Shown one piece after another: positions 17,180 to 25,162 of a stretch of 64,000 bases of DNA (position 1 is the first letter of the stretch; each line of letters starts with the position of its first letter). Source of the DNA: Gracilimonas sp046602855 (GTDB taxonomy: Bacteria > Bacteroidota > Rhodothermia > Balneolales > Balneolaceae); assembly GCF_046602855.1 (NCBI RefSeq), contig NZ_JBKINJ010000001.1, positions 1,054,001 to 1,118,000 of the forward strand, read 5' to 3'. Both the position numbers and the translations under genes were made by a program. Below the pieces are notes generated by a model that made no database searches, was not told the origin of the DNA, and saw only the letters and a program-made list of their open reading frames with translations.

Positions 17180-18290
17180 TTAACTTTCGACTTCCTGAAG
17201 AAGATAGGCCTTTATAAATTCGTCCAGATCGCCGTCCATCACTCCATCCACATCACTCGTCTCATAATTGGTACGGTGATCTTTAACGCGCTGATCATCA
17301 AATACATAGCTTCTGATCTGTGAACCCCATTCATTCTTACTCTTTGATCCCTCAAGTTTGGCTTTTTCAGCTTCCCGGATTTCTTTCTCAAGTTCATATA
17401 TTCGCGATTTTAACAAAACCATTGCTTTTTCACGGTTTTGTAACTGAGACCGCTCTTGCTGACATTCTGCAACCACTCGTTCAGTACGGCCATCGGAAAG
17501 CTCGCCTTCCCAGATCAAACGAACACCGGTTTCGACTTTATTCACATTCTGACCACCGGCCCCACTTGAATGAAATCGTTGTAGTTCAACTTCGCTCTCG
17601 TTTATATCTACTTCAATAGTATCATCAATTAAAGGAGCTACGAAAACCGAACAAAATGATGTATGCCTTCTCGCGTTACTGTCGAACGGTGATACCCTGA
17701 CTAAACGATGCACTCCGCTTTCAGCTTTTAAAAATCCGTAAGCATTATCTCCTGAAACCTCGATGGTTGCACTTTTAAGTCCTGCAACATCTCCATCCTG
17801 ATAATCAACTACAGAAACCTTAAATCCCGCTTTATCAGCCCAACGAGTATGCATTCGGTAAAGCATCTGAGCCCAATCCTGGCTTTCAGTCCCTCCGGCT
17901 CCAGGATTAAAATTAACGATGGCATCTCTGTGATCGTCAGGTCCACTAAGCATGTTCCGGAGTTCCATTTGCTCTAAAGCTTTCTCCAGTTTTTTATACT
18001 CCGTATTCAGATCACTTTCCACATCCTCACCCATTTCCTGAAATTCAAGAAATACGTTGATACTCTCTCTTAGTTCATCAAGTTTATCCCAGCCTTCAAC
18101 AAGACTTTTTTCATGATCAAGTTCTTTCATTATGGATTGAGCCTTTGATGGATCATTCCAAAATTCAGGATCTTGTGTTTGTTCAGTAAGTTCTATGATT
18201 CTGACTTTTCGTTTGTCGTAGTCAAAGATACCCCCTAAGCGCATCAATACGCTCATAGAGTTCATTCAAGCGATCTGTATTTATTGCCAT
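17180..18290 (-). CDS. prfB: Peptide chain release factor 2, with programmed +1 frameshift
   Basis: RF2 reads UGA and UAA stops. The true start is the ATG at 18290: 22 codons (MAINTDRLNELYERIDALRG, then YL) run to an in-frame TGA at 18224-18222. The sequence there is AGGGGGTATCTTTGAC, the classical Shine-Dalgarno-like stimulator three bases before the CTT-TGA-C slippery site. A +1 shift continues as Leu-Asp-Tyr-Asp-Lys, giving about 369 residues. The body shows the GGQ motif (SSGAGGQNVNKVETGVRL), and SPFDSNARRHTSF, which contains the RF2-type stop-reading region (usual SPF in RF2). Low RF2 increases slippage, so the gene autoregulates. An ATG at 18265 in the second frame is not needed. Confidence 0.97.
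18222..18237 (-). promoter_or_regulatory. prfB recoding site
   Basis: On the minus strand the sequence AGGGGGTATCTTTGA combines an internal anti-SD-pairing AGGGGG with CTT TGA. This is the near-universal arrangement for +1 frameshifting in RF2 mRNAs. The spacing between the SD-like element and the slippery codon matches the E. coli site. Confidence 0.95.
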
Positions 18291-18310
18291 CTGTTATATT
18301 AAATCAATTA

Positions 18311-18574
18311 TTATCTGCGAGTAAGCAGTGCACCGAGTACCAAACCGGCTACAAAAGCAACACCAAGACCTTGTTCAGGGTGTTTTCTTATGTATCGCCG
18401 GGCATTTCTATACTCGTGCTTAAGTTCTCTTTCCAAACCATCACGCTCATACTTAAGCCTGTTTAGCAAAGCATCATATGTTTCTTCAGCTTTGTCTTGA
18501 AGAGCTTCAGTTGTATCGTTGATAGTTTCTTCGATATCTTGTTTCGCTTTGGAATTCTTCTTAGTTGCAGCCAT
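18311..18574 (-). CDS. Small membrane-anchored protein, DUF883/ElaB-YqjD-like
   Basis: An 87-residue protein starting at the ATG at 18574, chosen because GGAGGAGTA directly precedes it; a longer frame to 18640 lacks such a site. It has a charged helical body (KQDIEETINDTTEALQDKAEETYDALLNR) and a C-terminal membrane segment (GLGVAFVAGLVLGALLTRR) preceded by 'RKHPEQ'. The layout of amphipathic helix, 'hPxxs' turn and glycine-rich tail anchor matches the ElaB/YqjD/DUF883 family, which binds the inner membrane and, in E. coli, ribosomes. The location upstream of prfB (20-base gap) is suggestive, but the function here is inferred only from family resemblance. Confidence 0.8.
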   Translation of the reverse strand: MAATKKNSKAKQDIEETINDTTEALQDKAEETYDALLNRLKYERDGLERELKHEYRNARRYIRKHPEQGLGVAFVAGLVLGALLTRR

Positions 18575-18606
18575 TACTCCTCCTATTTTTGAGTTACTTG
18601 AAAATA

Positions 18607-18641
18607 CAAATTTAACTGTTAAAGTTTGAAGTCTTTCCAAA
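18607..18641 (-). promoter_or_regulatory. Candidate Bacteroidota-type housekeeping promoter
   Basis: On the minus strand TAAATTTG (18614-18607) matches the TAnnTTTG -7 consensus, with TTTG 23 bases upstream as a possible -33 element. It lies about 33 bases before the start of the DUF883-like gene. The spacing is at the upper limit reported for this promoter class. Confidence 0.45.
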
Positions 18642-18719
18642 CATTTAAATATATAAAGAACGCTTTTCTCTGGGTATAGGTCAATATTTCTGCACCTTAT
18701 GTCAAATTTAAAAATTATA

Positions 18720-18745
18720 AGTAACCAAACTGTAACTGAGTCGTC
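18720..18745 (+). promoter_or_regulatory. Predicted ECF promoter for the sigma/anti-sigma operon
   Basis: AGTAACCAAA, ten bases, then GTCGTC. An 'AACC ... CGTC' pair with 15-base spacing is typical of ECF sigma targets (-35 AAC motif, -10 CGTC/CGTA). The same two blocks at the same spacing occur upstream of the DUF4382 lipoprotein gene (22398-22423). The site lies 72 bases before the sigma-factor ATG, consistent with autoregulation. Confidence 0.65.
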
Positions 18746-18817
18746 ATATTGATAAAGGAGTTAAAAACTTTAAGTATGTTATAAGTATAATCGACTTTAC
18801 GACTATGACAAAGCTTA

Positions 18818-19381
18818 ATGCAGAATAACGAGAATTCGGATAATCAAATTATTGATAATATTATCGCCGGTGAGCGTAGCAGGTATTCAGAACTGGTTGA
18901 CAGTTATGCGCCGATGGTATTTCATGTTGTTCGTAAATTTGTAAAAGATGATGAGCTTGTTGAAGAATTGGCACAGCAAATCTTTGTCAAAACCTATGAG
19001 CGACTTGAATCTTTTAACAGGCGGTCTAAATTTTCATCATGGCTCTATGTGATAAGCATGAACCATTGTCGTGATTATATGAAAAACGTTCGCAGAGATA
19101 ATAAAAATTTCAGTGAAATGGAATCTTATGAGATTGAAAATTTAACAATGCATTCTATTTCTCCGGATTATGAGATGGAAACTAAAGAAATCAATTTCAT
19201 ATTGTATGACGCATTGCAAAACATAACTTCGGATTATGCGAAGGCATTTTTAATGAAATACAATGATGGACTCTCTTATAAAGAAATGTCAAACCAATTG
19301 GATGTAAGTGTTAATGCACTGAAACAAAGAGTTCACAGGGCTAGGGCTGAGTTAAGAGAATTCATGAAACATAAAATGTAA
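18818..19381 (+). CDS. ECF RNA polymerase sigma factor
   Basis: A 187-residue group 4 sigma factor. Region 2 (about 20-95) includes 'YAPMVFHVVRKFVKDDELVEELAQQIFVK' and the DNA-melting 'FSSWLYVISMNHCRDYMK'. Region 4 (about 130-185) has the helix-turn-helix 'LSYKEMSNQLDVSVNALKQRVHRAR'. There is no region 3, as expected for ECF factors. It is followed by a transmembrane protein in the anti-sigma position (7-base gap) and preceded by a promoter motif it may itself recognise. It should direct transcription of envelope genes, including its own operon, when released from the anti-sigma protein. Confidence 0.95.
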   Translation: MQNNENSDNQIIDNIIAGERSRYSELVDSYAPMVFHVVRKFVKDDELVEELAQQIFVKTYERLESFNRRSKFSSWLYVISMNHCRDYMKNVRRDNKNFSEMESYEIENLTMHSISPDYEMETKEINFILYDALQNITSDYAKAFLMKYNDGLSYKEMSNQLDVSVNALKQRVHRARAELREFMKHKM

Positions 19382-19388
19382 CAGAGTT

Positions 19389-20105
19389 ATGGGTAATCAA
19401 GAACTACTTAGAAAATTTCTGGACAATGAATTATCGGCTTCTGAACAGAAAGATGCTTTACATTCTATAGCCGACGATGCCGAATTAAGAGCATCACTGC
19501 AGTTTGAATTGTTTATAAGACAATCATTTGCCGATCCGTCCTTCGATCATAAATCATTTGAAGTACCTGATAGTTTTTCTGATAAAGTAATGATTAAAAT
19601 TGATCAGTTGGAAAAACTAGAAGAACAGGCAGAAAAAACACCCCTCATGACCGACTTCTTTATCTGGCTTCAGTCTATTTTTACCCCACGAAGTTATCAA
19701 CTCAGTCCGGCACTTATAACTTTTGCAGTTACTTTGGTAATTCTTATCCCAGCACTTTCACTATATCTGTCACAAACAGATGCAAGAACCATCGTTCAAA
19801 GCAATGATATGGCTACAACACAAACTGTTGCCGAAAAAAAAGAATTAGTTTGGGTCAGGTTTATATATGTTGATGAAAATGCTGACAAAATAGCCATTGC
19901 CGGAGATTTCAATGATTGGGAACCTTATCAGCTTAGCGAACAGCAGGTAAATGGTAAGGATGTCTGGACCGGCTTTTTTTCTATGCCACGTGGTGAGAAT
20001 AAATATATGTTTGTAGTGAACGGAGAAAAGTGGGTAACTGATCCCCTAGCAAATATGTATGAAGATGACGGCTTTGGAAATAAAAATGCAGTAATCTACC
20101 TATGA
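19389..20105 (+). CDS. Transmembrane anti-sigma-like protein with C-terminal CBM48/glycogen-binding-type domain
   Basis: A 238-residue protein. Residues 1-105 are cytoplasmic and helical, opening 'LLRKFLDNELSASEQKDAL', the recurring start of anti-sigma domains (L..yLdgeLs..e). A single membrane segment spans about 107-127. Residues about 152-238 form an E-set domain with the hallmark GDFNDW (172-177) and 'KWVTDPLANMYEDDGFGNKN', as in the AMPK-beta/CBM48 family. There are no cysteines, so it is not a zinc-binding (ZAS) anti-sigma. By topology the CBM48-like domain lies in the periplasm. Position after the sigma gene and topology support an anti-sigma role; ligand and signal are unknown. The stop overlaps the next gene's start (ATGA). 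Confidence 0.82.
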   Translation: MGNQELLRKFLDNELSASEQKDALHSIADDAELRASLQFELFIRQSFADPSFDHKSFEVPDSFSDKVMIKIDQLEKLEEQAEKTPLMTDFFIWLQSIFTPRSYQLSPALITFAVTLVILIPALSLYLSQTDARTIVQSNDMATTQTVAEKKELVWVRFIYVDENADKIAIAGDFNDWEPYQLSEQQVNGKDVWTGFFSMPRGENKYMFVVNGEKWVTDPLANMYEDDGFGNKNAVIYL

Positions 20106-21367
20106 GGTTCAAATTTGTAATTATGCTAATGATAGGCTCCATATTGCCAATTTCATCTAACTCACAAGATGTTCAGACTACTATAACATCTGAGTTTAGA
20201 GTAGGGTATTCCACAAATACCTATCTGAATCCTTTTTTCTCTGAGTGGAATCGAACTTATGATTCCGGTTATGGTTTAAACTCCACATTTGGTCAGCTTT
20301 TTTGGGATAAAAATAAACATAAGTTTGAATTAAACGGTGGTTATGTATACCAACCATTTTTATCAGAACAACCAACATGGCACGGTTATTTAGCCTATGG
20401 AAAATATCTGTACGATATTAATCAAAACTTTAACGCAGGATTGATTATTGGCACCACTGCTTTCCAGTCTGATTTCAAAAGGAACCTTAGCTGGGTTCAA
20501 CCTTACGTTACCTGGTTTCCCTCTAGTTATACCTCTTTTAACTTTAAGATAGGATCAAATTTCACGGATTATGTAAACCTACAAGATAGACCTGATGTCA
20601 AAAATCGATTTAATTCCTACAGTCTTGAATTTGAAAGGTGGTTCAATTTTCGATGGCAGTTAAAAGCAGGCATCTATGGCAATTTGGATAATTTAAGTTC
20701 ACCACAAAATGGTCTTTCTACTTCGCTGTCTCTGGGACATTCTTTTTTAAACGGGATCAAATTAAGCTCCGAGATACAGTTCATCAATTATAGCACTGAA
20801 TACACTACTATAATTGATGGCGGAAGTGGTCCTGGGGGGCCATTCACCCCACCGGGTGGAACAACTTCTGAAACACAATCTATTGATGATCAGATTTGGC
20901 GGCTCAAATTTGAAGGTACTTACCCGGTCTCAAAGAATATCTCTGCTTTTGTTTCTGCTGACCGGTTATTGTATCAATCCAGTTCACTCGAAACGGGAAT
21001 TACAGATATTCAAATTTCAGGCGGATTCAGATTGTCGTTCGCACCTAATTTAAATTCACCACAAAAAAATATAGTAGAACCTAAGTGGAATTTAAAGGAT
21101 GGAGAGTATCTCATTAGTATAAAATACCGGGGTGAAGGTAACCTATATGTTATTGGGGATTTTAATGATTGGGAAAGACCAGGTATCCCACTCAGAAAAA
21201 CTAAAAGAAATAAATACGTTACCACGTTGAAGCTCGATCCCGGTATATATGAGTACAGGATTCTGGTCAAAAACGGTAATGAAGAAAAATGGCTTAAATT
21301 TTCAAATGACATATCAACAGTAAATGACAGCTTTGGTGGTGTCAATGCTCTAAAAATTGTTGACTAA
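20102..21367 (+). CDS. Predicted outer-membrane beta-barrel protein with C-terminal CBM48-type domain
   Basis: A 421-residue protein with a signal peptide (about 1-22). Residues about 25-320 show alternating aromatic/polar strands ending in turns (FNAGLIIGTTAF, WRLKFEGTYPVSKNISAFV), as in barrel porins, with a Gly/Pro-rich loop near 240-255 (GGSGPGGPFTPPGG). The last ~85 residues are a CBM48-like E-set domain with GDFNDW again. It is translationally coupled to the anti-sigma-like gene by a 4-base overlap. Shared domains suggest the barrel and anti-sigma protein sense the same ligand or each other. Barrel assignment is by pattern; no family name is recognised. Confidence 0.75.
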   Translation: MRFKFVIMLMIGSILPISSNSQDVQTTITSEFRVGYSTNTYLNPFFSEWNRTYDSGYGLNSTFGQLFWDKNKHKFELNGGYVYQPFLSEQPTWHGYLAYGKYLYDINQNFNAGLIIGTTAFQSDFKRNLSWVQPYVTWFPSSYTSFNFKIGSNFTDYVNLQDRPDVKNRFNSYSLEFERWFNFRWQLKAGIYGNLDNLSSPQNGLSTSLSLGHSFLNGIKLSSEIQFINYSTEYTTIIDGGSGPGGPFTPPGGTTSETQSIDDQIWRLKFEGTYPVSKNISAFVSADRLLYQSSSLETGITDIQISGGFRLSFAPNLNSPQKNIVEPKWNLKDGEYLISIKYRGEGNLYVIGDFNDWERPGIPLRKTKRNKYVTTLKLDPGIYEYRILVKNGNEEKWLKFSNDISTVNDSFGGVNALKIVD

Positions 21368-21382
21368 GAAACTGATAATATC

Positions 21383-22276
21383 ATGAAAATACTTAAATAC
21401 ATATCAAAGAAAATGGCTAAGCTTGCTCTATTCAGCTTAATACTGTCATTTCCTCTGTCTCTTTTTGCTCAAGAAAATTCGATTTCTATACTACACCAGA
21501 AATCTGCTGATTTAGGGATCGATGCCTCACATATCTCTAAGCTGCAAGAACGAGCTCATGAAAATGGTATTAATAATGATCAGCTTGCTCAAATACTTGA
21601 ACCTGCCGTTACCCTTGCACAAGATAACCTTCCATTCGACATGATCCTTCAAAAGACATCTGAAGGATTAGCCAAAGGTGTTCCTGTAAATGTATTATCA
21701 AATGTTTTGAAAGGGTTACAAACCTCAACTCAAAATGCAGCACCTATAATCGATAGGTGGATGCAAAAGCCCGCAGTAAAAAATCTGGCTGGTGAATCAG
21801 GCTCGGAATCAGCACAAACTTTCAGAAACGACTTACTTAAAAGCTCCGCAAGAGCATTGAATCAGGGCTTTTCTAAAAATGTACTCAGTGGGTTCCTGAA
21901 TGAGTTAGGAAATCAGGATCTTCTTTCAAATATCAGTAGAAATGAAGTGGTTACTTCAATAACGATTCTCCCTGATCTGCCAACAAGTGCCGAAAATCAA
22001 AAACTATCTGGTGAGCTTATAATTCGTTCACTTAAGGGTAGATTTGATTCAGCTGATTTACAAAAATTACCTTCTGCAATGAGAATAGCACAAAGCAGAG
22101 GCCAAATACCAGCCGGAAGTGTTGTAAATGGCATATTAGAACGAATAAAAACTGGGGCACCAGCATCTGAAATACTTCAAGGATTATTTGACGGTAAAAT
22201 TCTGGCCGGACCTCCTTCAGGTTTACCCGGAAGGCCGGTGAATGCTGGAAGTGGGAATAATCAAGGCGGCAGTTAA
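21383..22276 (+). CDS. Secreted helical-repeat protein of unknown function
   Basis: A 297-residue protein with a clear signal peptide ending SLFAQE. The mature part consists of short amphipathic helices with recurring 'L-x-x-G-x-P-x-x-x-L-x-x-x-L' units: 'AKGVPVNVLSNVLKGL', 'NQGFSKNVLSGFLNEL', 'KTGAPASEILQGLFDG'. It ends in a Gly/Pro/Asn-rich tail (PSGLPGRPVNAGSGNNQGG). It lies 15 bases after the barrel gene on the same strand and is probably the fourth gene of the ECF operon. I do not recognise the family; the repeats suggest a helical scaffold in the periplasm. Confidence 0.75.
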   Translation: MKILKYISKKMAKLALFSLILSFPLSLFAQENSISILHQKSADLGIDASHISKLQERAHENGINNDQLAQILEPAVTLAQDNLPFDMILQKTSEGLAKGVPVNVLSNVLKGLQTSTQNAAPIIDRWMQKPAVKNLAGESGSESAQTFRNDLLKSSARALNQGFSKNVLSGFLNELGNQDLLSNISRNEVVTSITILPDLPTSAENQKLSGELIIRSLKGRFDSADLQKLPSAMRIAQSRGQIPAGSVVNGILERIKTGAPASEILQGLFDGKILAGPPSGLPGRPVNAGSGNNQGGS

Positions 22277-22397
22277 TTTCCCAAACAACTTATTTAACTT
22301 ATCTGCCTACCTTTCCTACCGTTTCAGGCTCTTCAGAAATGTTTTTTTATCCCATCTGTATCACTCTTCTTTCTTTATAAAGAAAATGATTTAATTC

Positions 22398-22423
22398 AGT
22401 AACCAAATCCAAAGTTCGTCGTC
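22398..22423 (+). promoter_or_regulatory. Second copy of the predicted ECF promoter
   Basis: AGTAACCAAA, ten bases, GTCGTC: both blocks are identical to, and spaced exactly as in, the motif upstream of the ECF sigma gene. The ten spacer bases are mostly different, and similarity resumes just downstream (TATT..TAAAG). It lies 47 bases before the DUF4382 gene and predicts that this gene belongs to the same sigma regulon. Confidence 0.65.
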
Positions 22424-22469
22424 GTATTAGTAAAGACACTTAATAACAAAACTCAAAACATCAAATATT

Positions 22470-23276
22470 ATGTTTTACCCAAAAATGTTTAAAACAATAA
22501 CAGCACTTGTTTTCACCACATTCCTGTTCATTGGTTGTGGAACTCAATCCGATAGTCGAACCGGTACTTTTCAGGTTCTTCTTCACGATGCACCTGCTCA
22601 TTACGATGAGGTAAATGTATTTATAGAAAGCGTAGAAGTTAATAATAGTACAGGTGATGAAGGCTGGGTAACAGTAAGTACTCCAGAACAATCTTTTGAT
22701 CTCTTAGAACTTACCAATGGCGTACTTGAACCATTAGGAGAAGTAGAATTAGAACCGGGCACTTATCAGCAAATTCGTCTAATTCTAAGCAGAGATGGAC
22801 ATAGTGTTGTAACAAACGGTGAAGTACATGACATGTTTATACCAAGTGGAGCTCAAACCGGTATCAAATTAAATGTTAATGCAGAAATTCAACCTGACAT
22901 AACTTACACTATGCTTCTTGATTTTGATGCAAGCAGATCTGTTGTAGTAACTGGAACTGAAGTCTCCGGTGAAAACTACATACTCAAACCAGTTATAAAA
23001 GCAACTAACCAAGCAATAACAGGTAATATTGAAGGTATAGTAAGCCCGGCAGATGCAAAACCAGTTGTTTACGCAATTGCTAATGGCGACACATTATCTT
23101 CAACTTTTGCTGACACAACAAGTGGGAACTTTCGCTTAATAGGACTTGAAGAAGGTAGTTATACTGTATCTGTTGATCCTACAAATACAAATTACAGTGC
23201 TAAAGATGAATTAGGGGTAACAGTAATAGTTGATGAAACAACTGACATAGGAACAATATTACTGGAACAAAACTAA
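22470..23276 (+). CDS. DUF4382-domain lipoprotein
   Basis: A 268-residue lipoprotein with lipobox LFIGC (Cys 23). Residues about 32-175 are a DUF4382 domain: 'GTFQVLLHDAPAHYDEVNVFIESVEV' at the start, then 'ELEPGTYQQIRLIL' and 'TYTMLLDFDASRSVV'. The C-terminal ~80 residues form a carboxypeptidase-regulatory-like (CnaB/PegA type) beta domain (GNIEGIVSPADAKPVVYAI, FRLIGLEEGSYTVSV). DUF4382 proteins are surface or periplasmic lipoproteins in marine Bacteroidota-like bacteria, of unknown function. Its own ECF-type promoter and a strong downstream terminator make it a single-gene unit, probably controlled by the sigma factor at 18818. Confidence 0.88.
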   Translation: MFYPKMFKTITALVFTTFLFIGCGTQSDSRTGTFQVLLHDAPAHYDEVNVFIESVEVNNSTGDEGWVTVSTPEQSFDLLELTNGVLEPLGEVELEPGTYQQIRLILSRDGHSVVTNGEVHDMFIPSGAQTGIKLNVNAEIQPDITYTMLLDFDASRSVVVTGTEVSGENYILKPVIKATNQAITGNIEGIVSPADAKPVVYAIANGDTLSSTFADTTSGNFRLIGLEEGSYTVSVDPTNTNYSAKDELGVTVIVDETTDIGTILLEQN

Positions 23277-23313
23277 TATTAAAATCTAGTTTAGTTAGTA
23301 AACCTGAATCAAA

Positions 23314-23340
23314 GCCTGCAATAAATTGCAGGCTTTTTTT
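23314..23340 (+). terminator. Intrinsic terminator after the DUF4382 gene
   Basis: A perfect 7-base GC-rich stem (GCCTGCA / TGCAGGC) with a 6-base loop is followed by seven T on the plus strand. It separates the lipoprotein gene from the convergent ABC transporter gene. Confidence 0.9.
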
Positions 23341-23374
23341 ATGGATGATAATCACAAAATATTAGAGTTTAAGC

Positions 23375-25150
23375 TTAATCCAATACAAGCTGATCTTTGT
23401 ATTGTAACTCATAAAGTTTTTTATAAATACCCTCGTCTTTCTCAATTAATTCCTGATGGCTGCCAACCTCGCGAATAACCCCTTTATGCATTACCAGAAT
23501 CTTATCCACGTGCTGAATAGTTGAGAGGCGGTGAGCAACCACAATGGAGGTTCTACCTTGCATCATCAATCGACTAGATTCTGTAACTAACGCCTCCGTT
23601 TCAGAGTCAACGCTTGATGTGGCCTCGTCAAGTACCAGGATCTCCGGATTGTAAACCAAAGCCCGTACAAAACAGATAAGCTGTCGTTGTCCCATTGAAA
23701 GTGAAGCTCCCCGTTCCGTTAAAACATAATCATAGCTGCCGGATAATTTCTCGATAAATCGGTGAGCTTCTACTTTATGAGCTGCATCAATTACTTGTTC
23801 GCGGTCAATATCAGGGTGGCCAAGTGTAATATTGTCTAGTATAGAACCTGAAAAAAGAGCGTTATCCTGAAGTACTAATCCAAAATGAGAACGCAGGTCT
23901 TTTAGGGTCAGATCTCTGATGTCAACACCGTCAATTTTGATGCTGCCTTTTTCAATATCATAGAACCTCATCAGTAGATTGATGATGGTTGTCTTACCGG
24001 CTCCTGTAGCTCCTACAATTGCAATATCTTCACCAGGTTCAGCTGTAAATGAAATATCTTTGAGAACATAGTCTTCACCCTCATTGTATTTGAACCATAC
24101 ATTTTGAAACTCGATCTTTCCTTTTGGATCCTTGATAGTTTTTGGATTATCTGTTTGAACAACTTCAGTATCTGTGTCAAGTACACCAAATATTCGTTCT
24201 GATGAAGCCAAAGCTGACTGCAGTGTATTGAATTTCTCAGATAAACCTTGAATCGGGCGAAAGAACTGTCGGGCATATTGGATGAATGCCAACAATACAC
24301 CAAATGTCACACCATCCATTAGTGCTCTTGCGCCCCCATACCAAACTATTAAGGCCATGGCCAGACTTGCTGTTATTTCCACGATAGGCCAGAAAATTGC
24401 AAAATAGAAAATAGTATCAATGTAGGCATCCCTGTGACCGGCGTTGATCTTCTCAAATTTTTTACGTTGCTTTTTCTCTCTGTTGAATAATTGAACGACA
24501 TCTATCCCATTGATGTGCTCCTGAATGAAAGAGTTTAGCTGTGCTATCTTATCCCTTACCTCCAGGAAAGTAACGCGGACCTTTGCCTTGAACCAGAATG
24601 TGGCATAGAAGAGAATAGGCAAAACCGTCAATGTGACCAAACTCAATTCCCAGTTCATGCTGAACATAAAGTAAAGGATAAATATGATCCTGAACATATC
24701 CCCAATAATAGCGACCACACCATCGGATAATAATTCACTTAGTGCTTCAATATCACTGGTGGTTCTGGTGATCAGTTTTCCGATCGGGTTCTTGTCAAAA
24801 TATTGGACATTCAGTGTCTGGATCTTTTTAAAGACCGTGTTCCTCAAAGAGTAAAGAGCGTTCTGCCCAAACCATCGAGTGATGTAGGTATTGAAGACCA
24901 AAAGGATGAACTCACCCAGTAAGGCTCCTGCAAGTAAGGTGATGATCCACCAAAGACCTTCAAAGTCATCAGTTGCAATATACTCATCTACTGCGATCTG
25001 AGTCAGCTTTGGCCGGATCGTACCTAAATAAGAGGCAGATAAAGTTAGCACAATGGCCAACAGAATAAACCACTTATACGGTTTTAGAAAAAAATAAAGC
25101 CGCCGAATCAGAGTGGTATCGACGGCCTTAGAATCTTTAGTCTTGCTCAC
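23375..25150 (-). CDS. ABC exporter half-transporter (consensus ATPase site)
   Basis: A 591-residue type IV ABC exporter half: six membrane helices (about 20-320) followed by an ATPase domain with Walker A GATGAGKTT, signature LSMGQRQ, Walker B ending VLDEATSSVD (catalytic Glu present) and H-loop 'VVAHRLSTI'. The second half-transporter at 26495 has Asp instead of Glu after its Walker B. This consensus/degenerate split is the hallmark of heterodimeric exporters such as BmrCD and TM287/288. The two genes flank the RNase Z-like gene in one minus-strand run. The substrate (lipid, drug or peptide) cannot be told from sequence. Confidence 0.92.
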   Translation of the reverse strand: MSKTKDSKAVDTTLIRRLYFFLKPYKWFILLAIVLTLSASYLGTIRPKLTQIAVDEYIATDDFEGLWWIITLLAGALLGEFILLVFNTYITRWFGQNALYSLRNTVFKKIQTLNVQYFDKNPIGKLITRTTSDIEALSELLSDGVVAIIGDMFRIIFILYFMFSMNWELSLVTLTVLPILFYATFWFKAKVRVTFLEVRDKIAQLNSFIQEHINGIDVVQLFNREKKQRKKFEKINAGHRDAYIDTIFYFAIFWPIVEITASLAMALIVWYGGARALMDGVTFGVLLAFIQYARQFFRPIQGLSEKFNTLQSALASSERIFGVLDTDTEVVQTDNPKTIKDPKGKIEFQNVWFKYNEGEDYVLKDISFTAEPGEDIAIVGATGAGKTTIINLLMRFYDIEKGSIKIDGVDIRDLTLKDLRSHFGLVLQDNALFSGSILDNITLGHPDIDREQVIDAAHKVEAHRFIEKLSGSYDYVLTERGASLSMGQRQLICFVRALVYNPEILVLDEATSSVDSETEALVTESSRLMMQGRTSIVVAHRLSTIQHVDKILVMHKGVIREVGSHQELIEKDEGIYKKLYELQYKDQLVLD

Positions 25151-25162
25151 TTATTTAATTCA

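Noticed and set aside
19389..21367. Reading the CBM48 domains as evidence for glycogen metabolism
   Set aside because: No glycogen synthase, branching or debranching gene is present, and both domains lie on the envelope side of membrane or secreted proteins.
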